Below are positions 45,424 through 56,229 of a DNA stretch of 64,000 bases, piece after piece. How positions within the stretch are numbered: position 1 is the stretch's first letter; each line of letters begins with the position of its first letter. The notes below the pieces were generated by a model. It saw nothing but the letters and a program-made list of their open reading frames with translations, was not told where the DNA came from and searched no databases. Position numbers and translations under genes: made by a program. Origin of the DNA: Emmonsiellopsis sp. PD_33 (Eukaryota; Ascomycota; Eurotiomycetes; Onygenales; Ajellomycetaceae); NCBI GenBank assembly GCA_032988165.1, contig JANTQF010000015.1, positions 62,001-126,000 on the forward strand, in the 5' to 3' direction.

Positions 45424-48267
45424 ATGCCCCCTCCAACCCCCACCCCCACCCCGACTCCCATCTCCATCCCCCCCTTCGCCAACACCCAACAATCCCTCCT
45501 CCTCGCCGAACACGAAGCCGAAATTGCCTCTTCCCCCGTCTCCCTCTCCCTCTCATCTGCCACAGCCGTCTCCCCCTCGACCCGCCGCACCCTCCAAGCA
45601 ACCGGCTACGCATTGACCGGCATCGTGCTCGTGAACTGCCGCACGGGCATGGGCGGGCGTGAGGTTGGCGAGTTTGGTGTTGATAGTGCGATTGGTGGGG
45701 CGGGAAAGGGGAAGGATAAGGATAAGGACAAGGATGCGGGGAGGGATGGTGCTGGTGCTGGTGCTGGTGCTGGTGCTGGTGCTGGTGCTGGTGCTGCGGG
45801 GGGGGAGGGGAGGTTAGGGGCGCATGGGATTCGGGTGGGGGATGTGGTGAGGGTTGAGGACGTTGCGGTGGGGGTGAGGGGGGTTGGTGGGAAGAAGGGC
45901 GGGAAGGGGGAGGAGATGGGGGGAAGGGAGAAGGGGATTGAGGGGGTGGTGACGAGGGTGGGGGAGAGGGGGGTTTGGGTTGCTTTTGGGGGGAAGGGGG
46001 CCGGTGGTGGTGGGCGGGAGGAGGAGTCTGTGGAGGATCTTTGGGGGAAGAAGGTTTGGATGTGAGTTGTTTTTTGTCTTTTTGCTGGATAATGGGAGTG
46101 GTTGTATGCGGTTCAGTGGTGGCTGATGGATGGGGATGTGTTTAGGGTCAAGTTGGCGAATGATGTTACGTATCGACGGTGAGTTACTCGTTCCTTTTAC
46201 TCTCTCTAACTTATGTGCGCTCTGCTAATTCTCTACCTAGTATGAAGCAGACGATGATTAAGATGGAATCCATGCCGGAATCAGAATATACATATTTCAT
46301 GCGCGTTATATTTGGACATACAACACCATCCCCCGTGGACCTCACCTCAATTGGGACAATCGATTTCTTCGACCCTACACTAAACGACTCGCAAAAGGAA
46401 GCAATCCGATTCGCCCTTGCTTCGCGAGAGATTGCACTCGTCCACGGACCACCAGGCACAGGCAAAACCTACACCCTGATAGAGCTGATCCGACAACTCC
46501 TCCGTCAAAACCTCCGGATTCTGGTATGCGGACCTTCAAATATTTCTGTTGACAACATTGTCGAACGTCTTGCACCACTCAAAGTCCCACTAGTTCGCAT
46601 TGGTCATCCGGCTCGCCTGCTATCTACCGTCCTCGATCACTCATTGGAAGTGTTGACGCAAACATCGGAGGCCGCGGCCATCGTCAAGGATGTGAGAAAG
46701 GAGATAGAGACGAAGCAGGCCAGCATCCGCAAAACGAGAAGCGGTCGGGAGCGACGAGAGATCTACAAAGATCTGAAAGAATTGCGGAAAGAGTTCCGAG
46801 AGCGGGAAGCGAAATGCGTTCACAATCTTGTCTCGGAGAGCAAAGTTGTCCTGGCAACTTTGCATGGGGCTGGTGGCCATCAATTGAAGAATCAAAAGTT
46901 TGATGTTGTCATTATCGACGAGGCCAGTCAGGCTTTGGAAGCGCAATGTTGGGTTCCCTTGTTATCCGCTTCCAAGGCGATTTTGGCAGGCGATCATTTG
47001 CAATTACCTCCAACCATCAAATCCTCAAATATAAAACCCGACTCAAAACCGCTCCAGGACGAGGAACCCGCCGTGGGCGAAGGCACAAATAAGACGACAA
47101 AAAAGGTCACACTAGAGATGACACTATTCGACCGCTTGCTGTCACTACATGGCCCCACCATCAAACGAATGTTAACAACACAATACCGCATGCACGAGAA
47201 AATCATGAACTTCCCGTCGCAGGAACTATACGGATCGAAACTCATCGCCGCGGACGCCGTGAAACTGCGGCTTCTCAAAGGTTTGCCATACGACGTCGAA
47301 GAGACCGATGATACGCAAGAGCCTTTGGTTTTCTATGACACTCAAGGGGGCGATTTTCCTGAGCGAGCCGAGGAGCCTGCTGGGCCCAAGCAGGTACCCA
47401 TCTATGCCGAAAGCAAGAGTAATGACATGGAAGCTGCGGTGGTGGCTAGACACGTGGATAAACTAGTGGCCGCAGGTGTCAAACCGGAGGACATTGCTGT
47501 TGTGACACCATACAATGCACAGCTGGCCCTGCTGTCCCAGTCATTGAAGGACAAGTATCCCGGCATCGAGCTTGGGAGCGTGGATGGCTTCCAAGGGCGC
47601 GAAAAGGAGGCTGTGGTTGTCAGTCTTGTACGCAGCAACCCGGAGGGTGAGGTTGGGTTCCTTGGCGAGAAGAGACGATTAAATGGTGAGTTGTTCTTTG
47701 CTTTTTTTTTCTTTCTTTCTCTGACCCTTGCCCGTTGATGACGTCAAAAATATCTGTACCTCCCGAGGAGGGGCGGCCTGGCCGGCAATCATTGCCAAGG
47801 GTCTCACAGATATAACCACATGGGTTTCAAATATATGTCATGAATACTAACGTCACATAGTTGCCATGACCCGTCCCAAACGCCATCTGTGCGTGTGTGG
47901 TGATTCTGAAACCATTCGTCGGTGAGTGATTCCTTTCTTCCGAACGTATACTCTTTGTCCCCTTGTCGCGACCCTTTCATTGCTCCCCGTTTCCCTTCTG
48001 GCAATCTTCCCTCTGCCGTCGCATCATCCTACAGCGCACACGACCATACAAAAGCCGTCTTAGGCTTTTCTCAAGGCACATGAGCGTACATGCACAACAT
48101 ATCCACCCAACGCGCGTGGCAGAAAGCAATTTCCTGACTCATGATCTCGTTGTCCTCTTCCGGGTCATCAAATATACAGTGGTAGTAAATTCCTCCAACG
48201 CTGGATGGACTTTTTAGAAGAGAACGCCGATCTGCGATATCCAGACGCGGGCGATTATATGCAATGA
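45424..48267 (+). CDS. HCS1: DNA helicase A (Hcs1/SMUBP2-like, UPF1-type SF1 helicase)
   Basis: 754 aa in five exons: 45424-46061, 46146-46178, 46241-47685, 47861-47921, 48180-48267. In yeast Hcs1 is a 5'-3' DNA helicase that co-purifies with DNA polymerase alpha. The helicase core is complete: Q-like LNDSQKEAIRFAL, Walker A GPPGTGKT (about residue 292), motif Ia CGPSNISVDNI, motif II VIIDEAS, motif III LAGDHLQLPP, TTQYRMH, motif V SVDGFQGREKE, and motif VI RRLNVAMTRPKRHL, joined across intron 3. The 3' end is rebuilt as RRGSKFLQRWMDFLEE...DYMQ by a final 258-nt intron and matches the family C-terminus. The N-terminal beta-barrel region (residues about 50-210) carries a Lys-Asp run and an eightfold Gly-Ala repeat that are unusual. 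Confidence 0.92.
45748..45795 (+). repeat. (GGTGCT)8 hexanucleotide microsatellite in HCS1 exon 1
   Basis: Eight perfect GGTGCT units encode (Gly-Ala)8. They directly follow a short AAGGAT/AAGGAC array encoding alternating Lys-Asp. The repeat is in frame, so unit gain or loss changes protein length without frameshift. Confidence 0.9.
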
Positions 48268-51200
48268 ATAGTCTGCCGAAGGGCGACGGATAAGTATCAT
48301 TTTCTTTGACGGGGAGCAATTAGCCCTTGCTCCTGAGCTTGAACCTGGGCGTCGCCCACTCTGTTCATCTATGATCATAGAGTATGGTAATTCTTGAGCC
48401 GAAGGACTCTGAGGCATGGCCTTTTTGTTTTGAGGAAACCGATGTATGGCATCTCCATGTTGTGCAATATCCACATAATTCTCATGTGGAGGGGGTATGC
48501 TCCTTTGCCCCAGAAAGTATCCGTGGAAGAAGCATGATATAAAATATATACCCGATTCCAGGAAGCCGAACTGCTGCCGGCAAAGGGAAGGGAGGGGGAT
48601 CTTGAGGATATGAAACCCATCGGATAACCAATTCAGGCACGGAAAGAAACACCGTGGTGCAGCTGTAAATAGCTTAGCCAACTGCAAACATGATACAAAT
48701 CTAGTGCGCGATCCATTCATCCTCATACCATCATACATCACTTGCATAAACCCCCATTTTTCGTGGACGTTTTTCTTTTTTCGGTTTTTTTTTAACCCCT
48801 TCGTTGCAACTGTCGCCAGTTGCTAAAACCTGTTTGAAAAGAGGCGATCTACGCCTGGGGTGGCTGAACTCCAGAACGCTATGAGGAGGGAAAAAAAATA
48901 AAAAATGTGCGCGACATGCGCCGGATAAATCTGATCTGAAAATCATCCGGTCCAGTAGCTCAAACTACTGGTGGGAATTTGCGAGGATAGTGGGGTAGCG
49001 AGTGGTGCATCTTCGCCGTTGATTTCGATATTTTCTTCAGCATCCCCTCTTTCGATCTGGCCATCTCTCATAGATTTTAGATGGTTTATTCGAGTATGGT
49101 TGGTGGGACCTTTTTATGGCGGTGCCTGATTTTTAATTATTGACAGGCATTCTCCCCATGCCCAATCGTGTTATTGAACAGGGGGATGCCGGGTTCAGGA
49201 AGCTCTTATTATCCTGTCCCTGACGGAGGATGAGGTCTCGGCAAGGGATAATCGGCTAATGACGGGGGGGGGGGAGGAGATCGTCATTATCTCTCTGGGA
49301 CGCGAATTCTGGCAACTTTGCGGGCATAGTGATTGATAACGGAATCTGGCCCCCAATTTTGATTGTATGGATGATGGACGCATGATGCATGTGTTTTCGG
49401 AGAATAATTGGATACCTGCGTAAATCAGTCATATTAATGTCAGGGCTTGATCCGAATAATTCGTCCACATGGCAATGGTAATGGCCTATTGCTCAGACAG
49501 GGTAAAACTAGGTGGACCATATCGATCGGAGCTCGTTACTGTGCGGTGATTGGCCATGATGTTAAGGCTGCGTGGGTGTCAGATAGATCGAATGTGCATG
49601 ATGGTGGGCAGACGCGCTTGTTGGTATTAAGGCTGTCATATCCCTCTCTGGAAATTGATGATGGATTGGCTGTCAGGCGATGAGGGTGGGAAGATGACAA
49701 TCTACCCGCCGTGAGATCAGACTGTGATGATAAGCAGCGATAAGCAAATCGAAGGCAAGCAGCATGCCACGTGGCAGAGGCAGCTTGAGAAAGGCAGACA
49801 AACCATTCATTTTCTGGTGGGAAAAGTAAACAAATGTGGTTCACTACATTATGGTAACTGTGTACGTACTGCATTTGCAATTGTTCGGCATGGCCAAAGT
49901 TATGTTGATATCATATTTGCTGTTCATGGGTCTCTTGCGTCATTGAACAGATTCTGGAACTGATCAGGATTTGTTCCGGAACATTGCCCCTTCTTTTCTG
50001 CCTTTCTTCGCTCCCTGCTAGCCCGCTGGTTCCTCAAGAACGCGGGAGCGGCCAGGGTTTGGTGGAGATGGGTCGAACTACGGGAGGGATCTCCGGTTTT
50101 CCGTTCCTCTTGGAAGCCCTTGCAACCAACCAATTCGAACTTCAGCCACGCGGGTCTTGGAACCTTGGACTAAAAAAAGAGCTAGCTGTGTGCCCCTGGC
50201 GAACTGCCTTTCATGGTTTAGATCCGTAGCTTATCATTGGACTATGATGGAGCCTTGGGGTGATTAGCGTATCCGAGCAAGGGACCGGGTCGCTAGCTGG
50301 CTCGTGAAACCATGGATTTGTCTGTGTGTTCCTGGCGGTGAAGTGGTTCAGACCAAGAACACCGCGGAGGATGGTTCACTGCTGTGGATATTTATGGATG
50401 GCCTGGCTGCATGAGCGGCTAGGCAAGTGTGCAGTTGATAACAAAGAAGGAAAAATTCATGAGATGCACGCCGTATGCTGTGTCACCAGTTGGGGCCAGT
50501 TTCCGAGAAAGTTGAAGGTTTGGCAAGCTGGTTGATAGGCAGAAAGCTGATGCCACTGGAGAATTTTGGGGTTTATTATTAAAATCGGCAACCAGACCTT
50601 TTCTTTTTTGCTTTTTTTTTCCCGTGTATTTTCTTCCAATCACTCGCGTTCATGATTGGCAAAATCCCGGGCAGCGAGGGGTAAAGAACTACCGAAAAAT
50701 TGATGCTTTCTCCTCCAGTTCGCAATCAGTCTCCGGAGAGGAGAGTATCTTATTACTTTACTGCCAAACATGGGATGGAGAAATCTCGCACAGCAAGGCA
50801 GAAGTTGTTGCAGCCATGGAATCCCTATTTCCATCTGCACCAGGCCGATAAAACAAACCGATGCAAGCGGGGTGGGTTTGGGGATGGCTAATGGGCCAAA
50901 GCAGGGTATTACTGCGTCTTATTAAAATGAATGTTGGCAGGGCTCGGCACCCGGGGGCTGTCGAAGGGACCGCCTGGGCCATAATAATAAATTTCCTCCC
51001 CGGTCTCCATGATAAAAAGTGCTACGCCAACTCCGCATTGACAACATGCAGCGCGCAGGAAGCTCAGAACAGGGTTTGCGGAGGGTGGTATTTCTGGTTC
51101 AGACGTAGTGTGCCTCGCATCACACACGGGTCGGACCTTGCGACAACCATGGTAAGGGTACATTTAGCCATGGTGTTGTGTCCCGTTCCTCCACCCATAT

Positions 51201-52439
51201 GTTTCACAAACACGCCTCGGGTGGATCGGCAGTATGTATTGTATATTCTTGATTGTAGCTGTGGTCTGGGAGGATCCAGGCACGTAGAAGGTCCTGAGAG
51301 AAGCCATCATCGCCGCAAGAATGAAAGGAAGCTGGTCTGGTCAAGGGCTTATTTGTGTTCCTGGCAGACCATCTGCCTCGATCCCTGGCGATCCCCTGAA
51401 CGAGCAAGGACCAGACCAAGGACGAGGGCATAGACACAGGGTTTGGGGCCCCTAGATCGAGCACGGCTGCATCTGAGCAGGTTCCAAGGAGGAGAGGAGA
51501 GGCTCGGGAGGAGAGCAGAGAAGAGATGCAGGATATCAGAGTCCAAAGTCCGAGATGGAGCTGTCGTCGGGGGTTGAGGCTCCATCCGTCCCCAACGGGC
51601 CTAGCGCCGGCCCCCTCTTTGTCTCCCCTGTCGACCACGCCTCATCTCGAGTCTTATATCCATTATCCATCGTCGTCTTCTCTTCTCTCTTCTTCTTCCT
51701 CCTCTCCCGCCCCCGTCGTGGTCTGTGATGGCTGTTCCCTGACGGCTGCTCTGGCTTGCGTCCGGTCAGGATAGCTTCGTATAGTTCGTCTTTTCAGCCG
51801 TCCACGATCCTGCTGGAGCCCCTGGTGTTGCACCGTCCCTGCACAGGTCATCGTCCCTACGGTATGCTGCCTCTCTATTTTCTGCATCGGGCCTTGTTTC
51901 TGTTTGGACTTCTGACTGACGTGGCCACGATGTTTATAGTTCCTTTTCAGCTTTTCTCCTTCCAGATGCGGCCGCCACGGTACTTAATATCCCGTTGACC
52001 GTCCGCCATCCCTCGTTCAATTTCCCCAATTTTCCGACATCCAACCATTGCCACCCTCCTTTTCGGGCCTTGTTCAGCTCTGTCTAGCCTGCAACCTCCC
52101 ACTTCCAGGTTTACGTGCTATTGATTGGCCACAGGACATCGCCTATTGCCGGTAGCTGGATACCCTCGTTTATTCTATCAGGCGATCATCGATATAATTC
52201 TCGGGCTATGCTCACCCTTCTGTGGCTGACCCCTATCCATTATCTACATGCCATGAGATCATCGCCCACCATCGATCTCTAATCCTGGTTCCAGATACCA
52301 CTGTTGCGGGCAACGCCAGCCACATATCTCGAGGAAATAATTTGCTGAAAATAGTATCAGCCACAATTTGAGGGAGTAGAGGGAGGAAACGCGGCCTCCA
52401 AGCCCCTTGCTACGAGTCCAGCTCGAGGCACTCGCCACA
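48268..52439. other. 4.2-kb gene-poor interval; promoter and long leader at its right end
   Basis: No gene was recognised on either strand despite several frames of 60-190 codons (for example minus 48214-48747 and plus 50861-51433), none with motifs or splice continuity. A run of twelve G occurs near 49,262-49,273. From about 51,650 to 51,730 the plus strand is strongly CT-rich, a probable promoter or transcription start, which implies a roughly 700-nt leader with upstream ATGs before the next CDS. A non-coding RNA cannot be excluded. Confidence 0.5.
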
Positions 52440-54185
52440 ATGTCACATCGCTCCCAGACGGTACTTAATGATGACATTCCCAATCGTTCATCCCCGTCCG
52501 AAGATGTCAGAACATCGGATCCAAATTCCCTTAAGAGAAGTAGTCAGGACGATATCAATGCCCTTCCCCAGATTGTCCCGGAGTCTCCCTCCGCACCTGC
52601 TACCCGGCAGACACAGAGGCCAATCACTCCCGTCAGTCCTGACGACTCCCGTCGCACGACCTACAGTACCCCTCTGAATAGCGCAACCTCTCATGCTCCC
52701 CAGGATTCAATTTCAAGCGCAATGTCGAAGGATTCTGTCAAACATAGGCGCAGAGGGAGTACTTTAAAAAGCGTAATGCGCAAGATTTTCGGCCGAAAAC
52801 GGCGGAGCGATCCGGAATCCATGATACATGAAGATGGTGCACCAAGAAACTCACAGTGGACACCAACTCTGCAGCCCGTGGAGCGTCCTGCTAGAGCCGT
52901 CTCTGATTCCTTACGATCCCGTTCGAATAGGGCTCCGTCGCTCCCAAATCAAGCCATTTCCCCGGTCCACAACCCTATAGCAGATCCTTTTACTGACCGG
53001 GGCACACCTCACCGTCCCCAGTCGAACAACGGTTCCCCACGGTTGGACTACCGCCGGCCTCGACGGAGAGCCACATTACCTAGCATAGTCCTGTCAACAC
53101 AGGAAGCCCGCGAGTTGGCCGTCAAGGTCGCTCAACAAGACTCTCGACCCAACAGTGTCCATTCGCCTACTCGAGATATGGAGGATCCTGGCGATTTACC
53201 ACAAAAGACATCAAGGCAACAGAAACGGCGATCACGCAGCGCGTCTGCACTGCGAGACACGGCAAGAGCACATCGAATGTCCCCGATTCAATGGCGACGG
53301 CGTAGCGATGAGATAAAATTCTGGAGAGAGAGCTTCATGAAGGCGGATGCTTCGACATCGATTCTTACGCGGCCTGAAACTCGAAGTACGATTGATAGCG
53401 TCCTTCAAGACACTGACCATGCCGAAGTCGACCAGGTTGAAATCGATCAAGCACTGGATAATACCTTCAATTTCAGCACCTTGATGGGAACGATGCAAGA
53501 TAATTCAGACATCAACCTTGCGCAAAGAGTGAACACACTAGAAGTGAAACTCATGGATCTCGAGTTTGCCATTGCAAAGCTCCAGGGACATGATATTTCC
53601 CCTGCCAAGCAAACATTTGAGAAGAGTGTGCGGCGACACTCTCCTTATCAGCAGGATGCTAGCCCAAATGCCGGCCTTGACCCACCCCCTTTTATAAGTT
53701 CATTCCGCTCGAGCCCCGCCGACACTCCTCCCCGAACATCTCCCACTGCCGACAGACCTAGCAGCACAGTAACTTTACGACCATATACCGCTTCCCATCA
53801 CATCTCTACCTCTCAAACACCATCGTCTTCTGTTTCCGATTTCAAGGGGATCTCCGTCGAGCAGTATAGTGCTTTAACCACTCTCGTGCGAAGAGAGCAG
53901 TCTGCACGAAAGCTGCTTGAAGAGCAACTCTTCCAACTACAGAGGGATATGGCCCTGGTGCACGGTAGTCGACCTCCGTCGGGACCGGGGACCTTCCTAC
54001 TACCGCAATCAGAGTCCACAGACAGACTCTCGGCTCGTCGGGGAATTGAAAGAAAACCCAGTGGAGGCCTTGAGACAGACAGCGATGACGGATTCATGGA
54101 AGCCTATCATAAAAAGATAGACGAGGCATATCGGCGAGTTAACATGGAGACATCAGAACCAAATCGAGTCGCAGGGATGATATAA
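52440..54185 (+). CDS. Unrecognised basic, Ser/Pro-rich protein with coiled coils
   Basis: A single 581-aa exon; the ATG at 52440 is the first in frame. I do not recognise a named domain. Residues about 100-123 form a strongly basic patch (KHRRRGSTLKSVMRKIFGRKRR), which could bind nucleic acid or acidic membranes or act as a nuclear signal. Residues 1-300 are otherwise low-complexity Ser/Pro/Arg-rich with many SP and RRxS sites that look like kinase targets. Two helical, coiled-coil-prone segments follow: INLAQRVNTLEVKLMDLEF (about 357) and LVRREQSARKLLEEQLFQLQ (about 482). The end is acidic/polar. Codon use and the clean frame support a real gene, probably a conserved fungal cytoskeletal, signalling or nuclear adaptor; function is unknown. 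Confidence 0.75.
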   Translation: MSHRSQTVLNDDIPNRSSPSEDVRTSDPNSLKRSSQDDINALPQIVPESPSAPATRQTQRPITPVSPDDSRRTTYSTPLNSATSHAPQDSISSAMSKDSVKHRRRGSTLKSVMRKIFGRKRRSDPESMIHEDGAPRNSQWTPTLQPVERPARAVSDSLRSRSNRAPSLPNQAISPVHNPIADPFTDRGTPHRPQSNNGSPRLDYRRPRRRATLPSIVLSTQEARELAVKVAQQDSRPNSVHSPTRDMEDPGDLPQKTSRQQKRRSRSASALRDTARAHRMSPIQWRRRSDEIKFWRESFMKADASTSILTRPETRSTIDSVLQDTDHAEVDQVEIDQALDNTFNFSTLMGTMQDNSDINLAQRVNTLEVKLMDLEFAIAKLQGHDISPAKQTFEKSVRRHSPYQQDASPNAGLDPPPFISSFRSSPADTPPRTSPTADRPSSTVTLRPYTASHHISTSQTPSSSVSDFKGISVEQYSALTTLVRREQSARKLLEEQLFQLQRDMALVHGSRPPSGPGTFLLPQSESTDRLSARRGIERKPSGGLETDSDDGFMEAYHKKIDEAYRRVNMETSEPNRVAGMI

Positions 54186-55166
54186 TATAAAGTATCTCCT
54201 CTCCACATCCGGAAATTCCACACTTTCAGACAAGATGCGCCCTATTTTTATTATTTTCTTCTCATTCCCTCAAATATTTTTATTTCGACATCTCTCTTGG
54301 AGCGTCTGAGTATCTCATTCCCTCGTGGTCTTCTCTGATTTTCCTCGCTCCCGATACCCTGATGCAGCGATACTAATTTATGGGAAATATGACGTGGCAA
54401 TTTTGTTAGCGATTGTATATATTGTTTTCTTGTCTTATATTTACGAAATTTTCGTCTACCCATCACGTCAGAAATAATGACCCCTATTTTCCTTTGTCTG
54501 GACGGAAATCTTCTTTTCCATCTTCTTTGGCTGGTTGCTGCCATTTTATATATCACCGTCTGCGATCTCGGGATATCATTCTATTTTCTCTTCTGCATTT
54601 TGCCGGTTATGGCTTTTCTTCTACTTTGCTAAGCGAACCATTTCATTGCATATATTTTCAATTTTTGATTACATATACCTAGTACACTCTACCAACTTAT
54701 ATCTAGTTCTGAAAAATCCACCTTATCCCACATACCTGTGTCGTTTCAATTCCTTCCCCCTTTATTTTGTTGCATGTGGCAGGTGAGCAGTTCTCCGTGT
54801 CAAAGATACCTGAGCTGTTCTTGGGATAATAGTTTACCTTTTGGAGGGTTTGACTGATGGCGATATCTTTATATGGTGTTTAAATATGACCAAATATAAA
54901 TTCTGATCTTCAATGGATTGCTGAAATGGCCTTCGCTGTATATCTGCGTATTTTATTCCACCCCCATGTGTATCAAATTACCGTACCAGCCGTACGTAAA
55001 TTACATCATCACCATCAAAAAATATTTCATTTCCGCTGCCAAATCATCAACATCTCCCTGTCCACCACACCGCACCACGCCATCAATGCCTCTCCTCCAA
55101 TAACCCAAACAGATTACACGACCATAAAATCGCCACCCCGTGTAGAGCGGGAAACCAAAATCCAAA
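54186..55166. other. Intergenic, no gene recognised
   Basis: T-rich 3' UTR-like sequence (54,190-54,760) followed by the C/A-rich leader of GPI11. No supported gene. Confidence 0.55.
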
Positions 55167-56229
55167 ATGCCGCCCCCACCGGCCTCACCCAATACCTCCC
55201 CATCCAAACAATCACATCATCAACCACCCCCCTCAACAGCCTCGACAAAATCCCACCCCCCAATCTCCATCCTCTCCTCCCCAACAGCGCAGACATATGC
55301 CCACCTCCACCCATTCCTCCTCCTAGCCTTGTTCGGCCTCCGCTTCCGCGCCCTCGTCGACGACCCCACAGCCACTCTGACAAATTCGTTGCCCCTGCTA
55401 GCCGCGCTGCAGGCCGTTTACGCGGTTCTTTGTCTGCCTGCTGCCGCGGGTAGCGGGGCGGGAGGCGAGGCGGGGAGTGCGAGTGGAAGTGCGTCCGCGA
55501 GGGGAGGGAAGCTTGGCGCGCGGAAGAGAGGCGGCGCGGCGGGGGGGGATGCAGATGGGAAGAGGGGAAAGGTTATTGTACGTTTGCTTCTTCTTCTCCC
55601 CTTCTCTTTCCGTAATTTCGCAATTTGGAACCCCTTCCAAATACTAACTGGGAAAAAAAAAAAAAACAGCCCGCAATCCTCTCCCTTACTCTCCCACTCG
55701 TCCTTGGCACCCCGCTCCTCGCGACCCTCCTAGTCCTCTTCGGCGCCCCTGTCACCACGCATATCCCCCTCACCGTCCTCTGCGCCGCGCACATGGCGCT
55801 ACTAGCCGGGACGAGTCTGGTCTACGTCCACGGCACGGACGGCGGTGTCTGGAGCGAGATCTGGGGCGTGGCGCGCGCCACGGACGTCGTTTGGGGAGGT
55901 ACGGTGGGTGTGGGGTTAGGCGCGTGGCTGGGCGCAGTGCCGATTCCGCTGGACTGGTAAGTTTTACTTGTTTAATTTGTTATTCTGGGTATTGGGGTGT
56001 GATTGCTGATGTGGTATCTTTTTTTTACAGGGATCGTCCATGGCAAGCGTACCCCATCACGATCATCACGGGTGCGTATATTGGATACGTTGTTGGTTGT
56101 ATAGCTGGGCGGACGCCGTTGCTATATGGGAAGAGGATCCAGTTCGCGGCGCCGGAGGTGGAAGTTGAGGGGGAAGGGGTAGTTGGTGATGAGAAGGGGA
56201 ATGATATCGTTGAGAAGGATCAGAAGTGA
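55167..56229 (+). CDS. GPI11: GPI-anchor biosynthesis protein Gpi11 (PIG-F)
   Basis: 298 aa in three exons: 55167-55577, 55670-55956, 56031-56229. Gpi11/PIG-F is an ER multi-spanning partner of the GPI ethanolamine-phosphate transferases Gpi7 and Gpi13 (PIG-G/PIG-O in mammals). The sequence shows a Pro/Ser-rich N-terminus, the SPTAQTYAHLHPFLLLALFGLRF first membrane region, further hydrophobic segments (LSLTLPLVLGTPLLATLLVLFG, HIPLTVLCAAHMALLAGTSL), and the family's diagnostic AVPIPLDWDRPWQAYPIT spanning intron 2. The last membrane span is GAYIGYVVG. A Gly/Ser/Arg-rich cytosolic loop (about residues 92-135) is fungal-specific and low in complexity. Donor, acceptor and phases are consistent. 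It is needed to anchor proteins such as the one at 40876. Confidence 0.9.

Noticed and set aside
48214..48747. 177-codon minus-strand ORF
   Set aside because: It overlaps the last HCS1 exon, whose sequence matches the helicase C-terminus, and has no family features.
50861..51433. 190-codon plus-strand ORF in the 4.2-kb gap
   Set aside because: Composition is not protein-like (runs of Arg/Trp/Cys without pattern), and no motif or conserved start context is seen.
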